Assembly (NCBI GenBank): GCA_030065755.1 | Contig: JASJDA010000049.1 | Location: 1 to 41,432 of the forward strand | Source of the DNA: Prochloraceae cyanobacterium | GTDB lineage: Bacteria; Cyanobacteriota; Cyanobacteriia; Cyanobacteriales; JASJDA01 | DNA length: 41,432 nucleotides | Direction of reading: 5' to 3' | Shown: one piece after another, positions 33,904 through 41,432 of the stretch | Layout of the letters: each line of letters starts with the position of its first letter | Numbering within the stretch: the stretch's first letter is position 1 | Notes under the pieces: model-generated | Databases searched by the model: none | The model's input: only the letters and a program-made list of their open reading frames with translations | What the model was told of the DNA's origin: nothing | Position numbers and translations under genes: made by a program

Positions 33904-34176
33904 TGGAACCTTTTTGAAAATAGCAATTCTGAGGTAATAGGATTATTAAATCTAGCCGATTGGTTGGGAGATGCTGCCAGTAAATTTCCTAGTAGTTGTG
34001 GCACTATAATTAGATGGCTTGATGAAATTATTTGTTACTTTAAAAATCGAACTACTCAGGGCATAGTCGAGGGAATTAATAATAAATTGAAATTAATAAA
34101 ACGTAAAGGGTTTGGGTTTAGAAACTTTGACCATTTTCGCGATCGAAGTTTATTGTCTTTCCACTTTAAGAGTTGA
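33904..34176 (+). pseudogene. ISL3-family transposase C-terminal fragment
   Basis: The open frame begins inside the inverted-repeat end and reads LADWLGDAASKFPSSCGTII, RWLDEIICYFKNRTTQGIVE and GINNKLKLIKRKGFGFRNFD. The RTTQGIVEGINNKLKLIKR segment is the ISL3/IS204 DDE C-terminal signature carrying the catalytic Glu. The N-terminal two-thirds are missing. Confidence 0.75.
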
Positions 34177-34451
34177 TTTGGCATAGCCAAATGCGATGAG
34201 CCAAATTTTGTTTTATTTTGACTGCGGTCTGGCTTCGCCAGCGCTACGCGACCGCTATCATTTTTGGCACAGAAAACTACATTTTAAAACTCACCAATTG
34301 ATATACAAATTCTTTAATTTGTCAATTAAATTAAGATGCGTTTACCCTGGCTTTTTTTTATAAAAGTTTTATGATATTCTGGTTCTAGGTAGTAATTCCT
34401 ATGTAGTCAAAAATTTCGGCTTTACTGAACCTAGATTTTTGAAAGGTTATT

Positions 34452-35894
34452 ATGGACAATAATGCGACTGCTAAAAACAATATAGACGATGTTACTGAAA
34501 TATTTTCACTACATGGGAATTACTACCCCTATAATGCTCCTGAAATCAACCTATCTAAAACCTCAACTAATTCAGAGTTTTGGAGGGTTTTGAAGCCATT
34601 TTCCCAAATTGACGAGGCGCATTTTCTCTCCTACAAATGGCAGGTAAAGGAGACAGTTTCTGGACTACAAGGGATTAAAAATTTTCTTCAATCTGTTGCT
34701 AGTGATGATTTCATTAAACAACTATTATTAGGTGTTCAACAGGCTCCAATGACGATAAGGTTGACACCTTATATTCTATCAAGAATAGATTGGTCAGACC
34801 CTGTTGGCGATCCTATTCGTCGGCAGTTTATTCCCTTAGCTGCCGAGTATGTTCGCGATCATCCGATGCTAAATCTTGATTCTCTAGCGGAGCAGAACGA
34901 TTCACCAGTTCCTGGACTAGTTCATCGGTATCCAGACAAAGCACTTTTCCTGGCTCAGTCAACTTGTCCTGTTTACTGTCGTTTCTGTACGAGAAGTTAT
35001 CTGATTGGTCAAGATACCGACACCGTAACAAAAGTCAAGTATCAAAACTCGACAAAACATTGGCGACATATCTTTGATTACCTCGAGACCCAATCGCAAA
35101 TTGAGGATATTGTGGTCAGTGGAGGCGACTGTTATCATCTTTCTCCACAGATGCTTGAATTTATTGGCGAGTCTCTACTTCCAATTCCCCATATTCGCCG
35201 TATTAGATTTGCCACTAAGGGATTAGCTGTCGAGCCGACCAAAATTCTGACGGATCATGCCTGGACAGATACACTCACTCGTATCGTTGACAGGGGGAGA
35301 AAAATAACAAAACATGTAGCCCTGCATACTCATTTTAATCATCCCAATGAGATCAGTTGGATTACTCAAAAGGCAGCCAATCGATTGTTTGAACGAGGGG
35401 TTACTGTGCGCAATCAAAGTGTGCTGATTCGTGGGGTAAATAACAATTCTGAAACTATGGTTTCTCTGGTTAAAAAACTAGCGGGAATGAACATACAGCC
35501 TTACTACGTATATCAACACGATCTGGTCAAAGGAGTTGAGAACTTGCGAACAGATCTATATACAAATATTTGGCTAGAGAAATGGGTACGTGGTATTACG
35601 GCTGGATTCTATACCCCCACCTTTGTGACTGACTGTCCAGGAGGAGGGGGAAAACGTGTTTCCTCTTCCTATGAATATTACAATCGCCAAACTGGAGTAA
35701 GCGTTTATATAGCCCCTTCTATTAAGCAAAATCGTGCTTTTTTATACTTCGATCCACTTCCCTATCTCAAAGAAGAAGTGCAAAAAGCATGGTTTAACCC
35801 GAAAGAAGCACAACAGTTCTGTGCAGAAGCATTGTCCCAAGTGAGCGGTCTGGCAACGGCTTGGAAAGATCACTATCTAGAGGCATTAGATTAG
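34452..35894 (+). CDS. kamA: KamA-family radical SAM aminomutase, probable lysine 2,3-aminomutase
   Basis: 480 aa cytosolic [4Fe-4S]/PLP enzyme. The radical-SAM cluster motif is CPVYCRFC (Cys172, Cys176, Cys179), followed by SGGD at 223-226. The PLP lysine is Lys401 in DCPGGGGK. Asp357 (YVYQHDLVKG) and Asp394 (FVTDCPGGGGK) lie 37 residues apart and 7 before the lysine, the same spacing as Asp293 and Asp330 of clostridial lysine 2,3-aminomutase, which hold the substrate epsilon-amino group. Glutamate 2,3-aminomutases carry Lys and Asn there, so lysine is favoured and the product would be beta-lysine. The gene heads a set with an EamA exporter (24 bp downstream) and an ATP-grasp ligase, and no AblB-like acetyltransferase follows. 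It lies just after the IS debris. Confidence 0.85.
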   Translation: MDNNATAKNNIDDVTEIFSLHGNYYPYNAPEINLSKTSTNSEFWRVLKPFSQIDEAHFLSYKWQVKETVSGLQGIKNFLQSVASDDFIKQLLLGVQQAPMTIRLTPYILSRIDWSDPVGDPIRRQFIPLAAEYVRDHPMLNLDSLAEQNDSPVPGLVHRYPDKALFLAQSTCPVYCRFCTRSYLIGQDTDTVTKVKYQNSTKHWRHIFDYLETQSQIEDIVVSGGDCYHLSPQMLEFIGESLLPIPHIRRIRFATKGLAVEPTKILTDHAWTDTLTRIVDRGRKITKHVALHTHFNHPNEISWITQKAANRLFERGVTVRNQSVLIRGVNNNSETMVSLVKKLAGMNIQPYYVYQHDLVKGVENLRTDLYTNIWLEKWVRGITAGFYTPTFVTDCPGGGGKRVSSSYEYYNRQTGVSVYIAPSIKQNRAFLYFDPLPYLKEEVQKAWFNPKEAQQFCAEALSQVSGLATAWKDHYLEALD

Positions 35895-35918
35895 ACCAAA
35901 ACAGTTAGAGGAGTACTA

Positions 35919-36872
35919 ATGAGATCAGGGTATTTTTGGTCATTTGCCGCAGCACTCAGCTTTGCTGGATATCTCGTGGTGGGGAAGATGTCAGAGAACG
36001 ACCTTGAACCAATTGTACTCGTTTTTTATCTCAGCTTATTAGCTTTCCTGATGGGTTTGCCCTTGGTGTGGATTAACAAAGTAACTATCCATAGTCGTTT
36101 GTTCAAAAGAGAAATTTCAAATGCTGGACTTTGGCTACATGTTATCTGCATCTTTTTGGCTATGTGGACTCTATGGCAAGGTGTAAGCTTCTTAAATCCT
36201 GCCACCGCCGTCATGATTGGTAGGACAGAGACTCTTTGGACGGTGTTGCTTGCTTGTTTGGTGTATAAGGAAAAGTTTTTACCTGTCTACCTCCTTGCCT
36301 TTGCGCTCACGTTACTCGGTCTCATCGTTATGAATGGGAATCTGGGTGATTTATCGGCAATATCTACAGCTTCTGGCAGTGGCATAGCCTATATCTTGTT
36401 GAGTTCTTTGTTTTTTGCGGTGGCAGAGATTTTTGCCAAAAAAGTCAGTAATGATATTCCACCCATTCGTTTTACTGTATATCGCAACGGCATCATTACC
36501 ATTATGGCGGGCGTAGTCTCAATGTTACTAGGACAAATACACTGGTTAGAGACTAGTCAGTGGCTGAATGTAACTTTAGCAGCATTGTTGGGGCCCTGCC
36601 TAGCACGTCTCTTTTATTTGCAGGCCTTGCAACGGCTAGAGCTAGTTAAGGCTACCCTGATTGGTGAGTTCGAGCCTGTACTCACAGCAATGGTATCTTT
36701 TTTCGTGCTCAGAGAAATTCCGAGGTTTGAAGAGTGGACTGGTGGTGGGTTGATAATAGCAGCTTGCTTACTTTTGATTCTCAATGTGCGTCTCGAAGAG
36801 TGGCTTAAGTTGAGTCGTCTCAAGAGGATAGAAGTAGATAAAAGGATAGAAGTAGATAAAAGGTTCGATTAA
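35919..36872 (+). CDS. EamA/DMT-family transporter
   Basis: 317 aa with ten hydrophobic segments in two EamA halves (SFAAALSFAGYLVVGKMSEN at the N-terminus; WGTxxx-like conserved loop VMIGRTETLWTVLLACLVYK). Such proteins export amino acids and metabolites across the inner membrane. Start ATG with GAGGAG about 7 nt upstream, 24 bp after kamA. The C-terminus carries two copies of an 18-bp direct repeat, AGGATAGAAGTAGATAAA (about 36826-36861), which add KRIEVDKRIEVDKRFD. Likely role: export of the product made by KamA and the ATP-grasp enzyme; this rests on context. Confidence 0.85.
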   Translation: MRSGYFWSFAAALSFAGYLVVGKMSENDLEPIVLVFYLSLLAFLMGLPLVWINKVTIHSRLFKREISNAGLWLHVICIFLAMWTLWQGVSFLNPATAVMIGRTETLWTVLLACLVYKEKFLPVYLLAFALTLLGLIVMNGNLGDLSAISTASGSGIAYILLSSLFFAVAEIFAKKVSNDIPPIRFTVYRNGIITIMAGVVSMLLGQIHWLETSQWLNVTLAALLGPCLARLFYLQALQRLELVKATLIGEFEPVLTAMVSFFVLREIPRFEEWTGGGLIIAACLLLILNVRLEEWLKLSRLKRIEVDKRIEVDKRFD

Positions 36873-37012
36873 TTAATTCATTAAAGAGTTACAAGAAGAC
36901 AAATCATCAGACCCACCAAAACCTACTGATTATAGTTCCTGAGCGATCGCCAATCTAAAAATCAATCTCTCAAATCAATATATAGTAATGCTTTTAGGTT
37001 GTTTGGCACTAG

Positions 37013-37096
37013 ATGACAGCTTCTCTAGCATTACGCCAATTGGCAGGTCATGCTTCTCCAGCCACCACTGCTAAATACGACCGTCGTGGTAATTGA
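37013..37096 (+). pseudogene. Tyrosine recombinase C-terminal scrap
   Basis: 27 codons encode LRQLAGHASPATTAKYDRRG, the final box of XerC/D-like recombinases (catalytic GH and Tyr). A stop codon lies directly upstream in frame. It sits in the ~295-bp gap between the EamA and ATP-grasp genes, which otherwise holds nothing recognisable apart from the ligase's ribosome binding site. Confidence 0.7.
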
Positions 37097-37167
37097 CAAA
37101 GCAGTAGTTTTCGTGATTTTTTGTCTGCAAATCTTGTGATATGCTACCTTAAAGTTTGGAGGTAGTT

Positions 37168-38541
37168 ATGTGGCCATCTCTCAATGGTTCGATCCCGCTT
37201 CTGTGTGTCGATAACATTTACGACTATTACAAAGACTTTTTAAGTCGTTATGAAAATCCGCAGGAAGGCAATGATTTCTATCAGAACTTGTGTACGAGGT
37301 TGATGTTTTATGGGGGATTGCCCAAGCTCGTAGTGTGCCAAAAAGCAGTTGTTCTCTATGACTACCTGCGAGAGCACTTAGGACTAGAAGGTTATACCTT
37401 TGTAATCCCCGACGAAATAGCTGGTGAGTCCACGGTGGAAAAAATCATTCAGTGTCCTGCTGCTCTCGAAAGAATTCTGACCTTTTCAGGAGTACAAAAA
37501 CAACTTCAAATTATCAGTTTTGCCTGCACTTCAGATATGTGGGATTTAGCCCAATACTTGGAAGAGAAATTTGATATCACTATTGTTTTGCCTGAGCTCC
37601 CTTCAAAGGAAAACCTCTGGATTCCCGATTATCTAAAGACAAAGCGGGGTTTTCGGTCTATAGCATCTACTACTTTTAGTCCTGAAGAGAAAGCTTTACC
37701 AGAGGGGTTCATTTGTCAAGATGAACAGGAAATGATTAGCGTCATCAAATGGTTTTTAGCTCAAAATAGACATTGCATCGTTAAGCCCGAGCGAGGAATA
37801 GAAGGACGAGGGATTCTTATCTTTGATGCCAATTATCCTTACAAAGAGGATGAAATAAGAGCCATCTTTGAGGAGCAAAAATATCTCTTTGCTGAAGAGC
37901 CGATTATTGTTGAACAAAGGATTCATCATGGTTCGAATAAGATATTAAGTCCCTCAGTCGAATATTATATCCCACCAAAGGGTCAGGGAGAGCCCGTGTT
38001 TACTTACCTGGTCAACCAAGTTTTTCACGAAGATGTTCGTTTTGTGGGAAATATAATCTCAAAAATTCAATATAGCGCACCTTGGTGTCCTTCCCTCCTG
38101 GAAAAAGGAGAGCGGCTAGCTAAGAAAGTCCAAGAGTTAGGATATGTAGGCTATATGGATATCGATTGTATAGTCGATGAAAACCACAACGTCTATTTTG
38201 TAGAAATAAACCCTCGTCGAACAGGCGGAACTCATATACATGAAATCGCTGTTCAGCTTTTTGGGGAGAATTACATTGAGGAAGTAACACTGATTAGCAA
38301 TGCTAATTTGAAAGTCCGAGGAATACAATCTTTCGAGGAACTTTATGCTGCAAGTATCGATCTTCTCTATGCTCCTCATCAGAAAAAACAAGGAATTATT
38401 ATCACAGAAGCGAATTTACTTTCCTCCTATGGGAAGATATCTGTCTTATCGATGGGAAAAGATGAGCAGGAAGCAACTGACTATCTGGTACAGTTCCAAG
38501 ACAGAATTAGTCAAAAATATGCTTTAAAATCCCATAAATAG
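37168..38541 (+). CDS. ATP-grasp ligase (amino acid/peptide ligase-like)
   Basis: 457 aa from ATG 37168, chosen because GGAGG lies 5-9 nt upstream; the frame can also be read from TTG 37156, but that codon overlaps this ribosome binding site. The N-terminal ~190 residues look like a pre-ATP-grasp domain (LVVCQKAVVLYDYLREHLG). The ATP-grasp fold follows: CIVKPERGIEGRGILIF (ATP lysine and glycine-rich loop), AEEPIIVEQRI, and the metal-binding end YMDIDCIVDE and VEINPRRTGGTH. Relatives join a carboxylate, activated as acyl phosphate, to an amine. The upstream KamA suggests that beta-lysine is one substrate, but the partner cannot be read. Resembles PGM1-like and L-amino-acid ligases only in general form. 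Confidence 0.78.
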   Translation: MWPSLNGSIPLLCVDNIYDYYKDFLSRYENPQEGNDFYQNLCTRLMFYGGLPKLVVCQKAVVLYDYLREHLGLEGYTFVIPDEIAGESTVEKIIQCPAALERILTFSGVQKQLQIISFACTSDMWDLAQYLEEKFDITIVLPELPSKENLWIPDYLKTKRGFRSIASTTFSPEEKALPEGFICQDEQEMISVIKWFLAQNRHCIVKPERGIEGRGILIFDANYPYKEDEIRAIFEEQKYLFAEEPIIVEQRIHHGSNKILSPSVEYYIPPKGQGEPVFTYLVNQVFHEDVRFVGNIISKIQYSAPWCPSLLEKGERLAKKVQELGYVGYMDIDCIVDENHNVYFVEINPRRTGGTHIHEIAVQLFGENYIEEVTLISNANLKVRGIQSFEELYAASIDLLYAPHQKKQGIIITEANLLSSYGKISVLSMGKDEQEATDYLVQFQDRISQKYALKSHK

Positions 38542-38618
38542 TAGTTGGTGTCTATGGTAGTGCATCAGACTTATGTGGGTTTGCTAGAATAGGGCGATCG
38601 TAAATATCATCAAAAACT

Positions 38619-38720
38619 ATGCAATGCCCTCTCTGCGGTAATTTCAAGACTCACAAACATGGTCAAACTTGCTGGACTTTAGGAAGGCGCTCGCCAAAAC
38701 GAGCTAAAATGCTTGTCTAG
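38619..38720 (+). pseudogene. IS1-family InsA-like zinc-finger fragment
   Basis: 33 codons beginning MQCPLCGNFKTHKHGQTCWT, the N-terminal zinc-finger start of IS1-type transposases (CPLCG...THKHG). The frame then loses similarity and stops. Confidence 0.6.
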
Positions 38721-38845
38721 TCTTGCTTGTACTTGAATTTAATCGGGGTTGTTAGCCCCAAACAAATCCGCGCTCGGCTTTATGGTCAACAAAGACTTCC
38801 TTATTGTTTTGTAACCAGCAACAAAAACGATAAGAAACACCGGTT

Positions 38846-39070
38846 AAAAATGCTTCTAACGTTTCACGAAAAGTTGTTAAAGGTTTATTAGCTAAAATTC
38901 CATTTCAGGTTCATCCCCATCAACTGCGTCATGCTTGTGGTTACTATTTAGCAGCCAAGGGACATGATATTAGAGCCATTCAGGATTATTTAGGGCATAA
39001 AAACATTCACCACACAATTTGCTATACTCAAATGTCACCTCAAAGGTTTGAAAACTTCTGGACAGATTAA
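38846..39070 (+). pseudogene. Tyrosine recombinase C-terminal fragment
   Basis: The frame reads AKIPFQVHPHQLRHACGYYL, then GHDIRAIQDYLGHKN and YTQMSPQRFENFWTD before TAA. The HxxR, GH and Tyr boxes of the catalytic domain are present; the first Arg, the Lys and the whole N-terminus are missing. It resembles the fim-type recombinases common in cyanobacterial genomes. Confidence 0.75.
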
Positions 39071-39190
39071 ATAATGGGACGAGCGCAAAATACCACGCAC
39101 TTCCAGATTTTCTAAACTAAACTGTACAGTATGAAAATGACCTTTGGGAAATTGGTGGTTAAGTACTCGTTCACTTGAATAAAAGATCCC

Positions 39191-39661
39191 GTGAAAAGTC
39201 AGTTATCCCAAGCAGTACGGATGAGTCGAGAAAATTACGACCCCCATTTGGGTACTCCTCTTTACGACCAAACTCTCGTACTACTAGGAACTGTCCTAGC
39301 CAAAGCCCAGGATTTTGCTGATAACGGGGTGACCGTAAGAACCGTTACTTTAATTATTACTGATGGTGCAGATGCTGGTTCTCTCCGCGCCGACGCGGAG
39401 ACCGTCGCTTCTGTAGTCCAAGATCTGTTGCGCTCAGAAAATCATATCATCGCCGCTATGGGAATCGACGACGGCGGTTGCACTGATTTCCGTCAAGTTT
39501 TTCAGCAAATGGGTATTAGGGATGAGTGGATTCTCACTCCTGTTAACAGCGATAGTGAGATTCGTAAAGCTTTTCAAGTCTTTTCTCAATCTGCCCTTAG
39601 AGTAAGTCAAAGCCGTACCAATTTTAACCAAACATTCGGAGGTGGCTTCAGCAATCCTTAA
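39191..39661 (+). pseudogene. Truncated von Willebrand factor A domain protein
   Basis: 156 codons from GTG. The later MIDAS elements are visible: the threonine loop GTPLYDQTLVLLGTVLA and LIITDGADAGS with its Asp. The first MIDAS motif (DxSxS) that opens a vWA domain is absent, and an in-frame stop lies 15 nt upstream, so the N-terminal part has been lost. A palindrome CTCCGCGCCGACGCGGAG (39383-39400) is inserted in frame as LRADAE. The C-terminus is Gly/Asn-rich. It may be non-functional, or it may be a fragment of a tellurite-resistance-type or cyanobacterial vWA protein. Confidence 0.55.
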
Positions 39662-39688
39662 AAAAATTATCTTAAAAATAAGACACGG

Positions 39689-39711
39689 GGGAGAGAACTG
39701 CGTCCTCTCCC
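39689..39711 (+). terminator. Possible hairpin terminator
   Basis: 7-bp stem GGGAGAG/CTCTCCC with a 9-nt loop, 28 nt after the vWA frame. No T tract follows, so it is weak. Confidence 0.3.
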
Positions 39712-39848
39712 TGCTCATAATAATGCCGAAATTGCTAATAGTTAGAATTTTTTTCACGTGCGTTGGAATCACTACTCGGCTTTCAAGATCTTGGAAATTG
39801 GGGTAAAGCTAAGGAAGCTACCATAAGTGCCAAATGGCTAAAACTCTA

Positions 39849-40556
39849 TCATACAGGGAACTTGAGCATCGCTTGTTCGTAAATCTCTTGAGCTTCCCCA
39901 ATACTCAATCGCGAATATACCTCCAAGGATTGTCGTGAAGAATGACCAGAATAAGGTTGAATTAGAGCATCATCAATGCCCTGTTTCTTTAACCAAGTTA
40001 GGAGAAAATGACGTAATTGATGGGGTGAAATTGGTTTAGATAGTCTCGCAGCTTCGGCATATTTAGCTAATATCTTATGAATTCCTCTGGTACTGTATTT
40101 TCGTTTCCAAGAAGATTCAAACAAATAAGTCGCCTTTTTTTGAGACATTTGCTCAACGTGCATCGCCAAAACTTCTTTAAATGAAACTGGGAAGGGAACA
40201 ATTCTGTCCTTTCCTCCTTTGCCGTCGTTAATGCGAATTTGACAACGCTGAAAATCGACATCCTCAATTTTGATATTGACTAACTCGCTGACTCGCACTC
40301 CTGTATAAAGTAGAGTCTTAATTATTACCATGTCCTGAACGTTTCTGGCTTGCCAAACTGCGTCATAGTAACGCTTGATTTCTTCTTCGGTAGGGATATT
40401 GGGTAACTTTTTTTGGGCTTTGGGGATTTCTACTTCTAATTCAGTCCGAAGGTGACGGAAAACACTTTTCAAATAGTTATAATCTGGTCGTTCCCCACGA
40501 AGATGTTTTGCTAACTGTTTGGCTTTCTTTTGGGCTGGAGTTCTCTGCATATTCAT
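39849..40556 (-). CDS. Tyrosine recombinase/integrase with short N-terminus
   Basis: 235 aa. The full catalytic set is present: Arg in [11 protein letters not shown], Lys in [16 protein letters not shown] in [10 protein letters not shown], and [12 protein letters not shown] with the distal His and nucleophile Tyr. The N-terminal part before the catalytic domain is only ~50 residues (typical XerC/D arm domain ~85-100), so DNA-clamp contacts may be reduced. The ATG directly follows the TAA of the Tn3-type transposase on the same strand. That is the arrangement expected of a cointegrate resolvase partner (TnpI-like), though it could also be an independent integrase. Confidence 0.8.
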   Translation of the reverse strand: MNMQRTPAQKKAKQLAKHLRGERPDYNYLKSVFRHLRTELEVEIPKAQKKLPNIPTEEEIKRYYDAVWQARNVQDMVIIKTLLYTGVRVSELVNIKIEDVDFQRCQIRINDGKGGKDRIVPFPVSFKEVLAMHVEQMSQKKATYLFESSWKRKYSTRGIHKILAKYAEAARLSKPISPHQLRHFLLTWLKKQGIDDALIQPYSGHSSRQSLEVYSRLSIGEAQEIYEQAMLKFPV

Positions 40557-41315
40557 TTAAGCCACCTGCTGCTCGATTTTCAATCTTTTGTTCATGTCCA
40601 AAGGGAAAATTCCGTAGGGATTAACATGACCGTAGATTAGTGGATTCAGAGCGCGTTTATCTTCTGTGGTCATCTGTGACGACCAATGAGATTCAGAAAG
40701 AACCGATTGCAGCATCAGAGTATTGACATAGACTAAACAAACTTGCAGCAGATGAAGAGAAAGCATGGATAAAACCTGCTCTGAACGCTGATTGCTGGAA
40801 AATTCACTACTTCTACCGTAGAAAATAAAGCTATTGGCACTATTCCAGTTTTCAACTACATTCAAACCTTCATGAATCTCGCGTCGTAAAGCTTCAGAAT
40901 GGAGATATTGGCAGAGAAAAATAGTTTTCAAGACTTTCCCTAACTCTCCCAAAGCTTGATAGGTAGGATGTTGAACATTAGCACGAGTAAATCTTCTCAA
41001 AATAGCTTCTGGCTCTGCCGTTCCCAATCTCAATGCTGTTGTATATTTAATTATCTGGTCGTATTGTTGGCGAATTAAATCCCAATTAATAGTGCGACTG
41101 AGAACAGGTTGCAGGTTGTGGTAGGCATCGTTGCTCCCTGCTAGTGGTCGATACAACTTTTGTCTTTTAATAGCTTTTAAGCGGGGCATTAATTGAAACC
41201 CCAACAGATGACAGAATGCAAAAGCCACTTCACTTTGTCCGTGACTATCCACAAAATTCTTTTTCACGCTCATTTCTGTATCGTGGCGCAGTACCCCGAG
41301 AGAAATATTGGACAA
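40557..41315 (-). pseudogene. Tn3-family transposase, C-terminal fragment
   Basis: The 252 codons end in a TAA directly before the integrase. They carry [29 protein letters not shown] (second catalytic Asp) and [20 protein letters not shown] (catalytic Glu), the last third of Tn3-type TnpA (normally ~950-1000 aa). The first ~16 residues of the frame no longer match, so the break lies near 41290. The remaining 5' part is not in the 117 bp left of the window, where a palindrome sits. Confidence 0.85.
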
Positions 41316-41378
41316 AGTAGGACAGTCTTTACCAGCTATAGGTTTGAAACTAAGAGTTTTTTCGTGAGGGGGGACAAA

Positions 41379-41432
41379 ATTACCCTCTTTTCAATACATA
41401 AGTACTAAAATACAAGTAAAAAAGAGGGTAAT
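41379..41432. repeat. 54-bp palindrome at the window end
   Basis: Perfect 13-bp inverted repeats, ATTACCCTCTTTT (41379-41391) and AAAAGAGGGTAAT (41420-41432), around 28 bp of AT-rich sequence. It lies upstream of the truncated Tn3 transposase and may be a small insertion or transposon-end remnant. The element may extend beyond the window. Confidence 0.5.

Larger units (their letters stand above)
32671..33906. repeat. 1.24-kb segment bounded by ~67-bp inverted repeats
   Basis: The outer ends are the same sequence in opposite orientation: CCAGGTGTAAATTTCTCGTT followed by GATGCGATCG and three minisatellite units at 32671-32737, and the exact reverse complement at 33840-33906. Both arms continue inward into HIP1-type 20-bp arrays. 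The interior holds transposase debris. Confidence 0.85.
31786..34451. other. Mobile-element graveyard with minisatellites and palindromes
   Basis: About 2.7 kb with no intact gene. In order: two copies of CGCACGCAAAGCGTGA near 31900-31975; a hairpin CGATGCCGAT...ATCGGCATCG at about 32021-32050; a 20-bp HIP1 minisatellite; an 84-bp palindrome; a transposase N-terminal piece; a second 20-bp minisatellite; a 21-bp inverted pair; an ISKra4-type C-terminal piece; an 86-bp palindrome; an inverted minisatellite; an ISL3-type C-terminal piece; and further small hairpins (TTTGGCATAGCCAAAT, GCGGTCTGGC...GCGACCGC) before kamA. Each is listed separately where supported. Confidence 0.8.
38542..39190. other. 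Spacer with IS1-type and recombinase debris
   Basis: About 650 bp without an intact gene. It holds the IS1-type fragment, a small hairpin (CGGGGTTGTTAGCCCC near 38744-38759), the tyrosine-recombinase C-terminal piece, and the near-palindrome AACTAAACTGTACAGT around 39117, which resembles a TetR-type operator or the MITE core motif at ~2514. Confidence 0.6.

Noticed and set aside
34452-35894. Glutamate 2,3-aminomutase
   Set aside because: Asp357 and Asp394 match the lysine-type residues; glutamate enzymes have Lys and Asn there.
39110-39140. TetR-type operator AACTAAACTGTACAGT upstream of the vWA frame
   Set aside because: The downstream gene is truncated and no TetR gene is in the window; kept only as a note on recurring palindromes.

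Overview
The window is cyanobacterial. Evidence: many GCGATCGC (HIP1-type) octamers, cyanobacterial DevB, FAAL, PKS and transposase families, and intergenic spaces packed with palindromes and short tandem repeats. No rRNA, tRNA or CRISPR array was seen. All functional calls are made by eye from protein motifs; no searches were run.

Layout. (1) 1-2289: the end of a V/A-type ATPase operon (DUF2764 subunit, then catalytic subunit A). It stops abruptly, with no subunit B following. (2) 2290-4376: a terminator-like hairpin, a ~197-bp MITE-like element, an orphan DevB-type membrane fusion lipoprotein, a truncated GNAT gene and inverted nonamer repeats. (3) 25429 down to 4377, minus strand: a ~21-kb operon of eight tightly spaced or overlapping genes. 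In transcription order these are FAAL-ACAD-ACP; KS-AT-halogenase-ACP-ACP-ACP; decarboxylating KS; HMG-synthase homologue; ECH1; ECH2-C-FkbH-PCP-R; a GT28/MGD-type glycosyltransferase; an MFS transporter. (4) 25430-26370: AT-rich divergent spacer. (5) 26371-31447, plus strand: BtaA, BtaB, a multidomain membrane protein with a PEMT-like end, and an MFS exporter. (6) 31448-34451: a mobile-element graveyard with 20-bp HIP1 minisatellites, nested inverted repeats and pieces of ParA and at least three transposases. (7) 34452-38541: a KamA-type aminomutase that looks lysine-specific, an EamA exporter and an ATP-grasp ligase. (8) 38542-41432: fragments of an IS1-type transposase, tyrosine recombinases, a vWA protein and a Tn3 transposase, plus one tyrosine recombinase with a full catalytic set.

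Central reading (inference from domain logic). The large operon looks like a polyketide glycerolipid factory. FAAL activates a fatty acid onto an ACP and the acyl-CoA-dehydrogenase domain can make it 2,3-unsaturated. One malonyl extension without a ketoreductase leaves a beta-ketone. The KS0/HMGS/ECH1/ECH2 cassette, with a donor ACP fused to the PKS, installs a carbon branch that the embedded Fe/2-oxoglutarate halogenase (HxG motif) can chlorinate. The last megasynthase has an FkbH domain in the place of an adenylation domain, between C and PCP, and ends in a thioester reductase. This suggests loading of a glyceryl unit from 1,3-bisphosphoglycerate, O-acylation by the C domain and reductive release as an acyl-glyceraldehyde or acyl-glycerol. 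A diacylglycerol-type glycosyltransferase in the same operon and a betaine-lipid headgroup pair (BtaA/BtaB) next door both normally act on glycerol hydroxyls. Together they point to a chlorinated, branched polyketide glycolipid and/or betaine lipid. I do not know of a described pathway with this combination.

A second small system is KamA + EamA + ATP-grasp. Conserved Asp residues and the PLP lysine point to beta-lysine formation, ligation and export.
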